Shown: positions 39,660-48,962, counted from the stretch's first letter. The stretch is DNA of 64,000 nucleotides from Pseudomonas sp. gcc21 (GCF_012844345.1 NZ_CP051625.1:1178001-1242000); one strand, 5' to 3'. The notes: generated by a model not told the origin, from the sequence alone. Program-made: numbers and translations.

Positions 39660-42254
39660 GTGCTTGAAGCCTATCGCAAACATGTTGAAGAGCGCGCCGC
39701 CCAAGGCATCGTGCCTCAGCCGCTTAACGCCGAACAAACCGCTGGCCTGGTTGATCTACTGAAGAACCCGCCCGCTGGTGAAGAAGAATTCCTGCTCGAC
39801 CTGCTGACCAATCGCGTACCTCCAGGGGTCGATGAAGCCGCCTACGTCAAGGCCGGCTTCCTGTCCGCCGTTGCCAAAGGCGAAACCACCTCTCCACTGC
39901 TGACCAAACTGCGCGCCGTTGAGCTGCTTGGCACCATGCAGGGCGGCTACAACATCGCGACGCTGGTCGAGCTGCTCGACAACGAGGAGCTGGCAGCCGC
40001 TGCTGCCAAGGAACTCAAGCACACCCTGCTGATGTTCGATGCCTTCCACGATGTTGCCGACCGCGCCAAGCAGGGCAACGAACACGCCAAAGCGGTTCTG
40101 CAGTCCTGGGCCGATGCCGAGTGGTTCACCAACCGCCCCGCTGTTGCCGACAAGGTCAGCCTGAGCGTCTTCAAGGTGCCTGGCGAAACCAATACCGACG
40201 ACCTGTCGCCTGCCCCTGATGCCTGGTCACGTCCGGACATTCCGCTGCACGCGCTGGCTATGCTGAAAATGGCCCGAGACGGCATTGTGCCCGACGAGCC
40301 TGGTGTCGTTGGCCCGCTGAAAATGATTGAAGAAGTGAAGTCCAAGGGCTTCCCGGTTGCCTATGTGGGTGACGTGGTGGGTACCGGTTCTTCGCGTAAG
40401 TCAGCTACCAACTCGGTGCTGTGGTTCTTCGGTGACGACGTTCCCTATGTGCCGAACAAGCGTGCCGGCGGCTTCTGCTTCGGTAACAAGATCGCTCCGA
40501 TCTTCTATAACACCATGGAAGACGCAGGCGCCCTGCCGATCGAGTTCGACGTATCCGACATGAACACCGGCGACGTCATCGATGTGTATGTATATGAAGG
40601 CAAGGTCTGCAAGCACGGCACAGACGAAGTCATCACTACCTTCGAGCTGAAAACCCAGGTTCTGCTGGACGAAGTACGCGCCGGCGGCCGTATCCCGCTG
40701 ATCATCGGCCGTGGCCTGACCGAGAAGGCCCGCGCCGAACTGGGTCTGGGTCACTCCGACCTGTTCCGCAAGCCTGAGCAGCCAGCTGAAAGCACCAAGG
40801 GCTTCACCCTGGCGCAGAAGATGGTCGGCAAGGCATGTGGTGTTGAAGGCGTTCGCCCCGGCACCTATTGCGAACCGAAGATGACCACTGTCGGCTCCCA
40901 GGACACCACTGGCCCGATGACCCGTGACGAGCTGAAAGACCTGGCTTGCCTGGGCTTCTCGGCTGATCTGGTTATGCAGTCGTTCTGCCACACCGCAGCC
41001 TATCCGAAGCCGATCGACGTCACCACTCACCACACGCTGCCTGACTTCATCCATAACCGTGGCGGTGTTGCACTGCGTCCGGGTGACGGCATCATTCACA
41101 GCTGGCTGAACCGCATGCTGCTGCCTGATACCGTCGGTACCGGTGGCGATTCGCACACGCGTTTCCCGATGGGTATCTCGTTCCCTGCCGGTTCCGGCCT
41201 GGTTGCCTTCGCCGCGGCTACCGGTGTGATGCCGCTGGACATGCCTGAATCCGTACTGGTGCGCTTCAAGGGCGAAATGCAGCCCGGTATCACTCTGCGC
41301 GATCTGGTCCATGCGATCCCCTACTACGCTATCCAGGAAGGTCACCTGACCGTCGAGAAAAAGGGCAAGAAGAACGTCTTCTCTGGCCGCATTCTCGAAA
41401 TCGAAGGTCTGGACAACCTGACTACCGAGCAGGCGTTCGAGCTGTCTGACGCATCGGCCGAGCGTTCCGCTGCTGGCTGTACCATCAAGCTGAGCGAAGA
41501 GTCGATTGCCGAATACCTGAAGTCCAACATCGTCCTGCTGCGCTGGATGATTGCCAACGGTTATGAGGATGCCCGTACCCTGGAGCGTCGTGCCCAGGCC
41601 ATGGAAGCATGGCTGGCTGATCCGCAACTGATGAAGGCAGATGCTGACGCCGAGTACGCCGCCGTGATCGAAATCGATCTGGCCGACGTCAAGGAGCCGA
41701 TCCTGTGTGCACCTAACGATCCGGACGATGCGCGTCTGCTGTCTGAAGTGGCTGGTCAGAAGATCGATGAAGTCTTCATCGGTTCCTGCATGACCAACAT
41801 CGGTCACTTCCGTGCCGCCGGCAAGCTGCTGGAGAAAAACAAGGACACCCTGCCGACCCGTCTGTGGCTGGCTCCGCCGACCAAGATGGATCAGTTCCAG
41901 CTCACCGAAGAAGGCTATTACGGCATCTACGGCAAGGCTGGCGCACGCATGGAGATGCCCGGCTGCTCGCTGTGCATGGGTAACCAGGCACGTATCGCAG
42001 CCAAGTCTACTGCGGTCTCCACCTCCACACGGAACTTCCCGAACCGTCTGGGTGATGGTGCTGACGTATTCCTGGCTTCTGCCGAACTGGCTTCGGTTGC
42101 TGCTATCCTGGGTCGTCTGCCGAGCGTTGAGGAATACATGGGCTATGCTGCGCAAATCAACAGCATGGCCAGCGATATCTATCGCTACATGAACTTCAAC
42201 GAAATCGCGTCGTACCAGAAGGCCGCAGCGTCCATTCCGGTCGCTCAGGTCTAA
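39660..42254 (+). CDS. acnB: Aconitate hydratase B
   Basis: 864 residues from GTG 39660, which gives the family N-terminus [15 protein letters not shown]; the ATG five codons earlier has a poor ribosome site. AcnB domain order is complete: HEAT-like domain (1-160), swivel domain, then the catalytic domain with cluster cysteines in [11 protein letters not shown] (about 701) and [11 protein letters not shown] (about 767-770). Converts citrate to isocitrate in the TCA cycle and carries a [4Fe-4S] cluster. Monocistronic with its own leader and terminator; codon use is biased, as expected for a highly expressed gene. Confidence 0.97.
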   Translation: MLEAYRKHVEERAAQGIVPQPLNAEQTAGLVDLLKNPPAGEEEFLLDLLTNRVPPGVDEAAYVKAGFLSAVAKGETTSPLLTKLRAVELLGTMQGGYNIATLVELLDNEELAAAAAKELKHTLLMFDAFHDVADRAKQGNEHAKAVLQSWADAEWFTNRPAVADKVSLSVFKVPGETNTDDLSPAPDAWSRPDIPLHALAMLKMARDGIVPDEPGVVGPLKMIEEVKSKGFPVAYVGDVVGTGSSRKSATNSVLWFFGDDVPYVPNKRAGGFCFGNKIAPIFYNTMEDAGALPIEFDVSDMNTGDVIDVYVYEGKVCKHGTDEVITTFELKTQVLLDEVRAGGRIPLIIGRGLTEKARAELGLGHSDLFRKPEQPAESTKGFTLAQKMVGKACGVEGVRPGTYCEPKMTTVGSQDTTGPMTRDELKDLACLGFSADLVMQSFCHTAAYPKPIDVTTHHTLPDFIHNRGGVALRPGDGIIHSWLNRMLLPDTVGTGGDSHTRFPMGISFPAGSGLVAFAAATGVMPLDMPESVLVRFKGEMQPGITLRDLVHAIPYYAIQEGHLTVEKKGKKNVFSGRILEIEGLDNLTTEQAFELSDASAERSAAGCTIKLSEESIAEYLKSNIVLLRWMIANGYEDARTLERRAQAMEAWLADPQLMKADADAEYAAVIEIDLADVKEPILCAPNDPDDARLLSEVAGQKIDEVFIGSCMTNIGHFRAAGKLLEKNKDTLPTRLWLAPPTKMDQFQLTEEGYYGIYGKAGARMEMPGCSLCMGNQARIAAKSTAVSTSTRNFPNRLGDGADVFLASAELASVAAILGRLPSVEEYMGYAAQINSMASDIYRYMNFNEIASYQKAAASIPVAQV

Positions 42255-42270
42255 GCACCAAGCACGATAA

Positions 42271-42296
42271 AAACCCCGCTCCGGCGGGGTTTTTTC
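42271..42296 (+). terminator. Rho-independent terminator after acnB
   Basis: AAACCCCGC (42271-42279) / GCGGGGTTT (42284-42292) with loop TCCG and a run of T to 42296. Confidence 0.95.
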
Positions 42297-42422
42297 GTTT
42301 ACGGAAAGCAATTTGATCCGGCGCACAACTCAACACCGCTGTTGACGACAAGTGCGACGAAACGGAACGTTGCCCCTGCGCCCGGGTCTGATGCCTGTAA
42401 TCATTTACCCGAGGAATACTCC

Positions 42423-42641
42423 ATGAAGAAAGGGCTTTTCGCCGTTCTCTGCGCTTTCGGCCTGCTGACTCTGGCTGGCTGCGCAAACGAGCACATCATC
42501 AGCACACATGATGGGCGCCTGATCGAATCCGAGAACAAGCCGGAGATCGATGAGGACACCGGCTTGATCGAATACCAGGACAAGGATGGACGTTACAACC
42601 AGATTCCGCAGTCCGAAGTAAGCGAAATCAAGGAACGCTAG
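42423..42641 (+). CDS. YgdI/YgdR-type small lipoprotein
   Basis: 72 residues. Lipobox LAGC with C20 and a short SH3-like domain: HIISTHDGRLIESENKPEIDEDTGLIEYQDKDG then QIPQSEVSEIKER, the DUF903 pattern. An outer-membrane lipoprotein of unknown function; copies of this family are common in gammaproteobacteria. GAGGAAT precedes the start. It is followed by its own terminator. Confidence 0.9.
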   Translation: MKKGLFAVLCAFGLLTLAGCANEHIISTHDGRLIESENKPEIDEDTGLIEYQDKDGRYNQIPQSEVSEIKER

Positions 42642-42647
42642 AATACG

Positions 42648-42670
42648 GGCCGGACGCCTGTCCGGCCTTT
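42648..42670 (+). terminator. Terminator after the YgdI/R lipoprotein gene
   Basis: GGCCGGAC (42648-42655) / GTCCGGCC (42660-42667), loop GCCT, tail TTTCGATTT. Confidence 0.85.
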
Positions 42671-42868
42671 CGATTTCCATTCTCTTCTCACACTTCCCCC
42701 GTCCCTCCCGTTTATCGACCTGCTCCACATCCTCAGATTGTGACGTAGCGCAACAAAACGGTGCATGTTCGATTCAGTTTCACTCTCCAGACTGGCACCA
42801 TGGCCGGACACGGCTTATATACCAGCGGCGAACACTGGCGAAACGGCTCTTGGACAAGGAAGGCATCA

Positions 42869-43714
42869 ATGGAATGGCGCAGGTTTCATTACATCTGCAG
42901 ACGCAGCCACAACCTGTACAACCCAGGCGACAATCTCAAAGAATGCATTGAGCGCGCCGAAAATGATGACGGCGCCCGGCTCTACGGCGCTGCAAAAACC
43001 ACCGACACATTGCCCTACCGCTTGTTGCAGGAACTCAAGCAAGCCGACCCCCGCCTGGCGCACACCGCATTACAGACCTATGGCCAGGCCGATTTTAGCG
43101 ACGCCCTGAGCGAACCACTGCAGTTCAAGCGGGTTATGGTTTACCTGGGTTACGTGACCTTCGTGTTTTTCGTTACCAGCTCCCTGTATCAACTGAAAGT
43201 CGCGCCGGCATTTCTCGGCATGATGCAAAGCATGTCCGCTTCGACCCACTCCGCACCCGCCGTTTATCAAGCGAACTGGATGATCTTTTCGCTGCTGATA
43301 TTCGTGTTGCTGCTTGGCGTGCTGGCTACCGGCTATCGGTTGCGCGCGCTGTTTCGCTATCAGCCCGGGCTTCAGCAGAGTCTGAGCTACCGCTTGCTTA
43401 CACCGGCCCCGGCCCGGCGCGCCTATGCCAGTATTCTCGAAGTTGCTGCCTTTCCGGCTTCCAGCTGCTGCGACTACCAGCCCGCACAGCAATCCAGTCT
43501 GACCGCTCACCTGACCGGTTTGGCCGCATCCGGCATGGACGTGTCGCGGGAGATTCAGGACCTGATCCGCGAGATTGGCATGCAGTTGACCACATCCTGT
43601 GAAAAGCAGATGCGTGCGCTTTCGGTAGCCGTGTCATTGCTGATCATCGCAGCTATCTTCTTTTTCGTTGCCAGCATTTACTCGCCGATCTTTATTCTGG
43701 GAGAAGCCATATGA
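42869..43714 (+). CDS. Three-helix membrane protein resembling a reduced PilC/GspF
   Basis: 281 residues from ATG 42869 (AAGGAAGG before it); the longer frame from 42761 lacks a site. Three membrane helices: about 89-110, 136-157 and 258-281. The C-terminal end (QMRALSVAVSLLIIAAIFFFVASIYSPIFILGEAI, read in pieces) is shaped like the last helix of PilC/GspF, where ...YLPIF.LG is typical, and the SCEKQMRALS stretch before it also fits. The two complete T2SSF repeats are not recognisable, so it is either a diverged or half-size platform protein. Its stop overlaps the start of a prepilin gene (ATGA), which supports a pilus-type function. Family assignment is inference. Confidence 0.72.
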   Translation: MEWRRFHYICRRSHNLYNPGDNLKECIERAENDDGARLYGAAKTTDTLPYRLLQELKQADPRLAHTALQTYGQADFSDALSEPLQFKRVMVYLGYVTFVFFVTSSLYQLKVAPAFLGMMQSMSASTHSAPAVYQANWMIFSLLIFVLLLGVLATGYRLRALFRYQPGLQQSLSYRLLTPAPARRAYASILEVAAFPASSCCDYQPAQQSSLTAHLTGLAASGMDVSREIQDLIREIGMQLTTSCEKQMRALSVAVSLLIIAAIFFFVASIYSPIFILGEAI

Positions 43715-44211
43715 ACCACATGAAGGGATTCACTCTTATCGAGCTGATGGTGGTGGTATCTATAATCGGCATTCTCGCGTCGATGGCGCTGCCCTCCTAT
43801 CAGGTATATATCCAGCGTAGCGAAGTGACCGAAGCGCTAAGTATGGCCTCCACCGTTCGACAGAACATCAACAACTACTATGTCGAACACCTTGAATTTC
43901 CCGCAGACAACGCAGCGGCCGGGCTGCCCGCACCGGCAATGCTGATAGGCAATCGAATCACCGGAGTAACGGTAAACGGTGGCGCGTTGCACGTAACCCT
44001 GGGCAACAAGGCCTCCCGGCCCCTGCAAGGCAAGACGCTCACGTTCAGGCCGGCGGTGGTCAGAGGCAGTCCGGCAAGCCCGATCAGCTGGCTGTGTGGC
44101 TACGACACTCCGGTCACCGGCATGGAAGCGATCGGGCTGAACAATACTGATCTGGACAGCCAATTTCTGCCCGCTGCCTGTCGTGCAACAGCGCAATCAC
44201 CAGCCTCGTGA
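43711..44211 (+). CDS. Type IV pilin-like protein
   Basis: 166 residues. Class III leader MNHMKG|FTLIELMVVVSIIG: cleavage after the glycine, Phe +1 and Glu +5, followed by the hydrophobic N-terminal helix. The C-terminal part has two cysteines (WLCGYDTP ... LPAACRAT) spaced like the D-loop disulfide of T4a pilins. Overlaps the PilC-like gene by four bases. No pilB, pilD or pilT is near, so assembly would rely on machinery elsewhere or on the dedicated partner. It could be a major-pilin-like paralogue or a pseudopilin for uptake. Confidence 0.88.
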   Translation: MNHMKGFTLIELMVVVSIIGILASMALPSYQVYIQRSEVTEALSMASTVRQNINNYYVEHLEFPADNAAAGLPAPAMLIGNRITGVTVNGGALHVTLGNKASRPLQGKTLTFRPAVVRGSPASPISWLCGYDTPVTGMEAIGLNNTDLDSQFLPAACRATAQSPAS

Positions 44212-44240
44212 TTAGCTATGGCCTGCAAACGGACCAACCC

Positions 44241-44561
44241 ATGATTAAAAGACATCTTTCACTCGCCTTGTGTGTCCCGCTGTTATGGGCCGCGGGGAAT
44301 GCGCAGGCGCAGTCCTTCAGATGCGATCAGGGAATCGTCAGCGCCAAGGATTCAAAAGCCACAGTCTTGCACAAATGCGGAGAGCCGGCGATCCGCGATT
44401 CCCATTGCCGCGAGCCTGCCATCATCAAACGAAAAAAACAGGCTTGCATCACCGTCGAAGAGTGGACCTACATCCCGGGGCCAGGCAGGTTCATGATCCA
44501 TGTGCAGTTCGAACAGGGCGCTGTTACAAGCATTGAGCGTGGTGAGCGGATAAGTAATTGA
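44241..44561 (+). CDS. DUF2845-type periplasmic protein
   Basis: 106 residues from ATG 44241. Signal peptide (MIKRHLSLALCVPLLWAAGNAQA|QS), then FRCDQGIVSAKDSKATVLHKCGEP, the DUF2845 beginning, and further cysteines (SHCREP, ACITVEEW). The upstream frame start at 44208 overlaps the pilin stop and would add 11 codons in front of the signal peptide. Probably part of the same transcript as the pilin pair. Function unknown. Confidence 0.8.
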   Translation: MIKRHLSLALCVPLLWAAGNAQAQSFRCDQGIVSAKDSKATVLHKCGEPAIRDSHCREPAIIKRKKQACITVEEWTYIPGPGRFMIHVQFEQGAVTSIERGERISN

Positions 44562-44622
44562 ACCGGAACCAACCCGGCAGCACTTGAAAACAACAACCCA
44601 GATAACAGGGAGGTAAACCCCC

Positions 44623-44925
44623 ATGCATATCGAAGTGAACATCTACCGCGACCGAATGGAGTTGATATCCGAGGGAGAAAATATGACCGTCAGGCCTGCC
44701 ACCCCCTACTCGACCAAACGTTTACTGGTCGGTACGTTCAAACCGGCTGAAGAATGCCTGAAGGACGGACTGGAAAAAATAGGCGCATTCGGTTTTCTCA
44801 AGCGCAAGCCCACGCTGATCATGATTCCCTGTGAGCTGAACGATGGCGGTATGTCGGAAGTCGAACAGCGCTGCCTGACCGAGCTCGGTCTGGGCGCCGG
44901 CGCGATCAAGGTAGAAGTTCTCTAG
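44623..44925 (+). CDS. 100-residue protein resembling part of the MreB/actin-like fold
   Basis: 100 residues starting MHIEVNIYRDRMELISEG; GGGAGG precedes the ATG. Read against MreB, the order of features matches: strand pair IYRDRMELISEGENM, TKRLLVGTFKPAEECL (as MreB ...VAVG..AK.ML), FLKRKPTLIMIPCEL (as RPRVLVCVP) and SEVEQRCLTELGLGAGAIKVEVL (as TQVERRAIRESALGAGAREVFL). This would be about one subdomain of the actin fold without the ATP-binding phosphate loops. By eye only; I do not know its role. Alone on its transcript or part of the upstream run. Confidence 0.75.
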   Translation: MHIEVNIYRDRMELISEGENMTVRPATPYSTKRLLVGTFKPAEECLKDGLEKIGAFGFLKRKPTLIMIPCELNDGGMSEVEQRCLTELGLGAGAIKVEVL

Positions 44926-45106
44926 GCCCAGGCAATTATCGGCCGGTGCGCTGACACCGGCCGCCCAACTGCCCGCTTTCCTCTGAAAGGCCTGAAACAG
45001 AGGCCTCCTGCACCAGCTTCTGCTAAGATCCCGGCAGGAAATTTAACGGAACCGGACTCCGCACGTTACCCCTACCCCCGTATTCATTCCTTCAGTGGAG
45101 TACCGA

Positions 45107-45592
45107 ATGAAGCCAGCCCTGATGTCCGCCGTTGCCTTTGCCTTCCTTGCCGGGTGTGCAAACCAGGACATGACACCGAATGCCGGCCCGATCTCGCACG
45201 AACGGACCGAGACGTGTAAAGCGACAACCAAAGCCGAAATTGCTGCGCTGTTCCAGGATTGGAATGCCGCCTTGCAGACCGGCGATCCACAGCGGGTTGT
45301 CAATCTTTATGCCAGCGACTCCATACTGCTACCGACAGTCTCCAATCAGCCCCGCCTTGCCGCAGCGGAAAAAGCCGACTATTTTGAGCACTTCATGCAG
45401 GACCGTCCGAGTGGCTCGATTGATCTCAGTAGTATCGAGATTGGCTGCAACATGGCAGTTGATGCGGGTCTTTACAGTTTCGCCTTCGCCAGTACCGGGG
45501 CCGTAGTGCGCGGCCGCTACAGTTTCACCTACCGCTGGAACGGATCGCAATGGCTGATCACCAGCCACCATTCCTCGAAAATGCCCGAGTAA
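45107..45592 (+). CDS. SnoaL-like (SgcJ/EcaC-type) lipoprotein
   Basis: 161 residues from ATG 45107. Lipobox LAGC (C21), a short linker with one cysteine, then a nuclear transport factor 2-like fold: AEIAALFQDWNAALQTGDPQRVVNLYASDSILLPT and a C-terminal RGRYSFTYRWNGSQWLITSHHSS. This is the DUF4440/SgcJ pattern. Ligand or substrate unknown. The protein is anchored on the outer side of a membrane. A strong hairpin follows the stop. Confidence 0.85.
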   Translation: MKPALMSAVAFAFLAGCANQDMTPNAGPISHERTETCKATTKAEIAALFQDWNAALQTGDPQRVVNLYASDSILLPTVSNQPRLAAAEKADYFEHFMQDRPSGSIDLSSIEIGCNMAVDAGLYSFAFASTGAVVRGRYSFTYRWNGSQWLITSHHSSKMPE

Positions 45593-45601
45593 CAATCAGC
45601 G

Positions 45602-45629
45602 GGGCAAGGAGCCACATTGCTCCTTGCCC
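45602..45629. repeat. Hairpin repeat, copy 1
   Basis: GGGCAAGGAGC (45602-45612) / GCTCCTTGCCC (45619-45629) with a six-base loop, between two convergent genes. A close relative stands at 46833-46857. Confidence 0.6.
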
Positions 45630-45677
45630 GCACTGCAGTTCAGCTTGAGTAGCACTGCGATACCACTCAATACCGCG

Positions 45678-46598
45678 TCAGCTGCTGGCTTCGCGGCTGC
45701 GATGAAGAAATCGATGCTTGAGTCCAAAAACGGCGGCGCACATCACCATAACCAGAAGCGCATCAAGCAGCCAGCGCAGCGCTGCAATGCCCATCAGACC
45801 CGGATCTCCCGCAACCAGCCCCATCCCGACCAGAGCCATGCTCGGAATCAGTGCGAGAGTGACCATGACGCCTGTCGTCAGCACCGATTTTTGAGCACTG
45901 ATGACCACGGCGCCCGCGATCCCGCCAAACGCGGACACCCACAGACTGGTAAAGGTAATACTGCTCCAGAAACCGACCCAGTGATTGCTCAGGAACGAAT
46001 GAGCTGCGCCCGGATTCCACCCTTCGAGCGCCAGCGTAGAAAACGCAGCCCCAAACACCATCATCAGATTACCCACCACTATCGACTTGAGCCCGGACGG
46101 CACCAGTTCGCGGATACCCGAGACCAGACCAAACGGCAGCCTTGCGAGCGGCTCGAAGGCCGGGGCAATAAGCATCGCACCGATCACCACATGTAGCGTG
46201 TCGGTCCACAGGCCACCCGCTGCAATGGCCCCTGCAAGCGCCATGGCAAGGACATAGTTGATCGAGAGGTTGGTATCGGAACGCAGCATGAATGCCATTT
46301 CGTCCCAGACTGTCTCGTCCGATTCGGCGTTCAGCATGGCTTGATTACCGGGGCTGACGACGCTGGTAAGTGCACTCAGCTGGAGGCTACCCTGGCGGGT
46401 GACATCCATCTCGTCGAGAATATTCAACACTGCCCGCATGCGCTGGTTCACCACCGCAACCGATACCACGTCGCCCTCTGGCTCAACCGAAGCACCGCGC
46501 TGCAAATCGATACTGACCATGCCATCGATAGCCAGGAGGCGGTCGATCAGTGCATCACTCTTGTCAGACGCCAGGCTGATCTTGATCGCGCGAGGCAT
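45678..46598 (-). CDS. DUF389 family membrane protein
   Basis: 306 residues. The N-terminal about 85 residues form a soluble ferredoxin-like domain (MPRAIKISLASDKSDALIDRLL); the remainder has about six membrane segments with GAMLIAPAFEPLARLPFG, the DUF389 signature. Ends FGLKHRFLHRSREASS. Members are thought to be transporters, but substrates are unknown. A hairpin at 46620 sits in its 5' leader and copy 1 of the hairpin repeat follows its stop. Confidence 0.85.
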   Translation of the reverse strand: MPRAIKISLASDKSDALIDRLLAIDGMVSIDLQRGASVEPEGDVVSVAVVNQRMRAVLNILDEMDVTRQGSLQLSALTSVVSPGNQAMLNAESDETVWDEMAFMLRSDTNLSINYVLAMALAGAIAAGGLWTDTLHVVIGAMLIAPAFEPLARLPFGLVSGIRELVPSGLKSIVVGNLMMVFGAAFSTLALEGWNPGAAHSFLSNHWVGFWSSITFTSLWVSAFGGIAGAVVISAQKSVLTTGVMVTLALIPSMALVGMGLVAGDPGLMGIAALRWLLDALLVMVMCAAVFGLKHRFLHRSREASS

Positions 46599-46619
46599 AG
46601 ACTTACCCCTTCAATAACT

Positions 46620-46641
46620 CCCGCTGCCCATGCGCAGCGGG
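46620..46641 (+). terminator. Hairpin in the leader of the DUF389 gene
   Basis: CCCGCTGC (46620-46627) / GCAGCGGG (46634-46641) followed by GCTTTT on the plus strand, where no gene precedes it. On the minus strand it lies about 22 bases before the start codon and could affect translation. Confidence 0.4.
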
Positions 46642-46832
46642 GCTTTTAAAGAGGAGCTGAAAAGCAGTGGGTTAGTTCCGCCGACAGATGTGCGCAGACA
46701 GCGCTTTTCGGTAAGCAGCGTAGGCTGTCTAAGAACACAGGGAACCCAAGCTTGTCAGCGTAAGCGTCTGTTATGCGGCGAGGGTTCCGCTGGAATGGCG
46801 CTGGCATCCGAGACTGCGTGGCTGAAAGGCCA

Positions 46833-46857
46833 GGCAAGGAGCCGCCTTGCTCCTGCC
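46833..46857 (-). repeat. Hairpin repeat, copy 2 (likely terminator of the eRF1-like gene)
   Basis: GGCAAGGAGC (46833-46842) / GCTCCTGCC (46849-46857) with one bulge, 17 bases after the stop at 46874. Same stem core as copy 1. On the minus strand a TGGCCTTT tail follows. Confidence 0.55.
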
Positions 46858-46873
46858 CGACCTGAAGGAGCGT

Positions 46874-48040
46874 CTAGAACCTGTAGATTGCCGCAGCACC
46901 GCTACGACCCGGCATGCGCTCCGCCGGGACCACATTGACGTCGCCACCGCGCTCGAGCACCAGCAGTATCAGCTCGTCCAGCACGTCCGTTGCAGCAAGG
47001 TCACCGGTTTCATCCAGCAACACGGCACCGGTATCACGGTCAACCTGACCCGGCACCTCGCGGTCCGACTCGACCAGCAACGTGCCCACCTTCCCCTGGG
47101 CTGCTGCACTGCCGATCTCACGCAAGTCGTCTGTGGCTTGATTCTGCGGTTTCGAAGTCGCGTACTGGTCGAGAATGCCGTTCAGCCGCTCGCCGTTGCG
47201 CCGCTCCATCAATTCGCTGCTGCGCTGTTGCAGAGCGCGAACATCCAGCGAGCCCTGCCCGAGGTTGATGCCTTCCTTGAGCAGTTGTGGGTTGTGACTC
47301 TGCGCGCGAAAGAACGATTGGTTTTCCGGCAAGCCGGCCAGTATCAGCGGCAAGCCAGAGGGTCGTGAGTAATGATCCAGAATCGCCCGATCGACCACCC
47401 GAAAGAAGCGATCCCGGTCAAGGTCGATCTCGGCCTGCTTATCAGGACCACCCGCTTCGTGCATTTGCGGATCCCCCCGCTCGCCTGCCGAACTATAACC
47501 ACCGGGATGGCCCGACTGGCCTTTCTCCGTCAGTTCAGTGCCGAGCGCTTGGTCCAGGTTTCTCGGTACCTCCGGGACCAGGTCCACCTCATCGAGCACG
47601 TCGCTATTGCCTTCGAACAGCCGCACCTTATCGCGCGCCAGACACAGCACCTGATAACGGTCGGTGGACTGTACAATGCGCAGCAACGGCTTCAGAAACG
47701 GATGTGAATTGACGACCACGTATTCCGGCACCCTGTGTTGCAGCGAGAAAACCCTGAAGAAATTCTCACCGCGCAGGACGGCTATTCCGTCGCGCTGATA
47801 GATCCAGAAATCGTGATCATCAAGCAACGCTTCGTACGGCTTCATCAAGGTGGCAACATCGGCCTCGGGGTGTTGCGCTTGCAGCCGCTCACGAAGTTCT
47901 CTCAGCATGTTCTTGTAGCGGATAGGATCCTGTTCTCGTTCCGGAAAGCTCCGGTGGGTAGGCATGTAGAGGGAAAGGCATGTCTGCTTCTCCATCTTTA
48001 TCAGCTCATTCAGGGTTTCTCGGGAAATTCTCTCAGACAT
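46874..48040 (-). CDS. Bacterial archaeo-eukaryotic release factor-like protein (baeRF type)
   Basis: 388 residues from ATG 48040 (GAGGAG before it). Starts LNELIKMEKQTCLSLYMPTHRSFPEREQDPIRYKNMLRELRERL, the beginning of the bacterial eRF1/pelota-like families; a middle FLKPLLRIVQSTDRYQVLCLARDKVRLFEG and a C-terminal L7Ae-like part (GTLLVESD..., AATDVLDELILLVLERGGDVNVVPAERMPG) complete the pattern. Thought to act on ribosomes or in stress, but no function is proven. An internal His/Gly/Ser linker (QSGHPGGYSSAGERGDPQMHEAG) is a variable loop. Confidence 0.82.
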   Translation of the reverse strand: MSERISRETLNELIKMEKQTCLSLYMPTHRSFPEREQDPIRYKNMLRELRERLQAQHPEADVATLMKPYEALLDDHDFWIYQRDGIAVLRGENFFRVFSLQHRVPEYVVVNSHPFLKPLLRIVQSTDRYQVLCLARDKVRLFEGNSDVLDEVDLVPEVPRNLDQALGTELTEKGQSGHPGGYSSAGERGDPQMHEAGGPDKQAEIDLDRDRFFRVVDRAILDHYSRPSGLPLILAGLPENQSFFRAQSHNPQLLKEGINLGQGSLDVRALQQRSSELMERRNGERLNGILDQYATSKPQNQATDDLREIGSAAAQGKVGTLLVESDREVPGQVDRDTGAVLLDETGDLAATDVLDELILLVLERGGDVNVVPAERMPGRSGAAAIYRF

Positions 48041-48275
48041 GGCTGACTCCTCGATGGTGGGGTGAAATACAGAACGACTTCCTGCTGGACCCACCCTGCG
48101 GTTCGGCGACCAACGGGCGGGTTTCCCTTGTTGTTCATAATCTTATGACGGGGGCCTGCACCATGAGTTCAAGCAGTCCGGCCGAGCGGGCTTTGCCCGT
48201 TCCGCAGTGGTGTACCGGTGCGGAAGAAGCTATAAGTGGTTTGTCCGTCTCGAGGACCTACTCAGGAAAACAACA

Positions 48276-48482
48276 ATGGCAACGCAGAAAATGATAGGCA
48301 TCGTGCTGCTGGCTCTGGGCCTGATACTGCTCTACTTCGGCTGGCAGTCATCGCAGTCACTGGGTGATCAGGTCGTGGAGACCTTCACCGGACGCTTCAC
48401 CGAAGGGACCATGTGGTATCTGATTGTTGGCGGCATGGCAATTGTTGCCGGCGCCATCCTGGTGCTGCTGCGCAAAGGTTGA
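48276..48482 (+). CDS. DUF3185-type two-helix membrane protein
   Basis: 68 residues from ATG 48276; AGGA lies eight bases before. Two membrane helices (7-25 and 45-66) linked by SQSLGDQVVETFTGRFTEGTMWY, which matches the DUF3185 pattern. The upstream frame back to 48207 adds a charged, unlikely N-terminus. Function unknown. Confidence 0.8.
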   Translation: MATQKMIGIVLLALGLILLYFGWQSSQSLGDQVVETFTGRFTEGTMWYLIVGGMAIVAGAILVLLRKG

Positions 48483-48559
48483 ACACGCGTAACCGCCAAC
48501 ACTGGATACTTGTCAGGGCTGGCATCCAACCGACCACTTCATTCATTCCGGTAATCCCG

Positions 48560-48952
48560 ATGAAGAAAACCTCGATCCTGATCTGTCTTCCCGCTGCGCT
48601 GCTCACGGCGAGCTGCACTAACGATTCGCGCCTTCCCGATGCCCAGGTAGCACCACCTCCCGCGCCGCAGACGGTACAGGTTTATAAACCCACCGGAGCG
48701 GTACAGTGCGGCAATCCGGGCGCGACCGGGGCAACGCTGGCGTTGCAGCTGGTTGAATCCGGGGTAAGTGTCTCCGATGCCAGCTGTGGTCACGACGGCA
48801 TGATGCGTATTGCCCAGTGCGGCGCACCAGATGGCAGCATCGCTGTGTTTGCAATCGCCCAGCGAGACCTTGCCAAGGCACAACAGGCTGGTTTCAACCC
48901 CCTAGCTGAGTTGCCTTCGGCACAGCTGATGCCCTGTAACGTGTCGCCATAG
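48560..48952 (+). CDS. Putative lipoprotein of unknown function
   Basis: 130 residues from ATG 48560. Lipobox TASC (C19), a proline-rich linker (VAPPPAPQTVQV) and a small cysteine-containing domain (VQCGNPG, DASCGHDGM, AQCGAPDG, MPCNVSP) that suggests two disulfides. No family recognised. Start codon position is set by the signal peptide; the longer frame from 48413 overlaps the preceding gene. Confidence 0.75.
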   Translation: MKKTSILICLPAALLTASCTNDSRLPDAQVAPPPAPQTVQVYKPTGAVQCGNPGATGATLALQLVESGVSVSDASCGHDGMMRIAQCGAPDGSIAVFAIAQRDLAKAQQAGFNPLAELPSAQLMPCNVSP

Positions 48953-48962
48953 CGGAGGGAGC

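Noticed and set aside
40401..42326. A 641-residue minus-strand open frame
   Set aside because: It lies antisense to acnB, a strongly biased gene that leaves open frames on the other strand; no start site or domain is visible.
42869..43714. Complete PilC/GspF platform protein
   Set aside because: At 281 residues it is too short, and two T2SSF repeats cannot be seen; only the last helix and its approach look like PilC.
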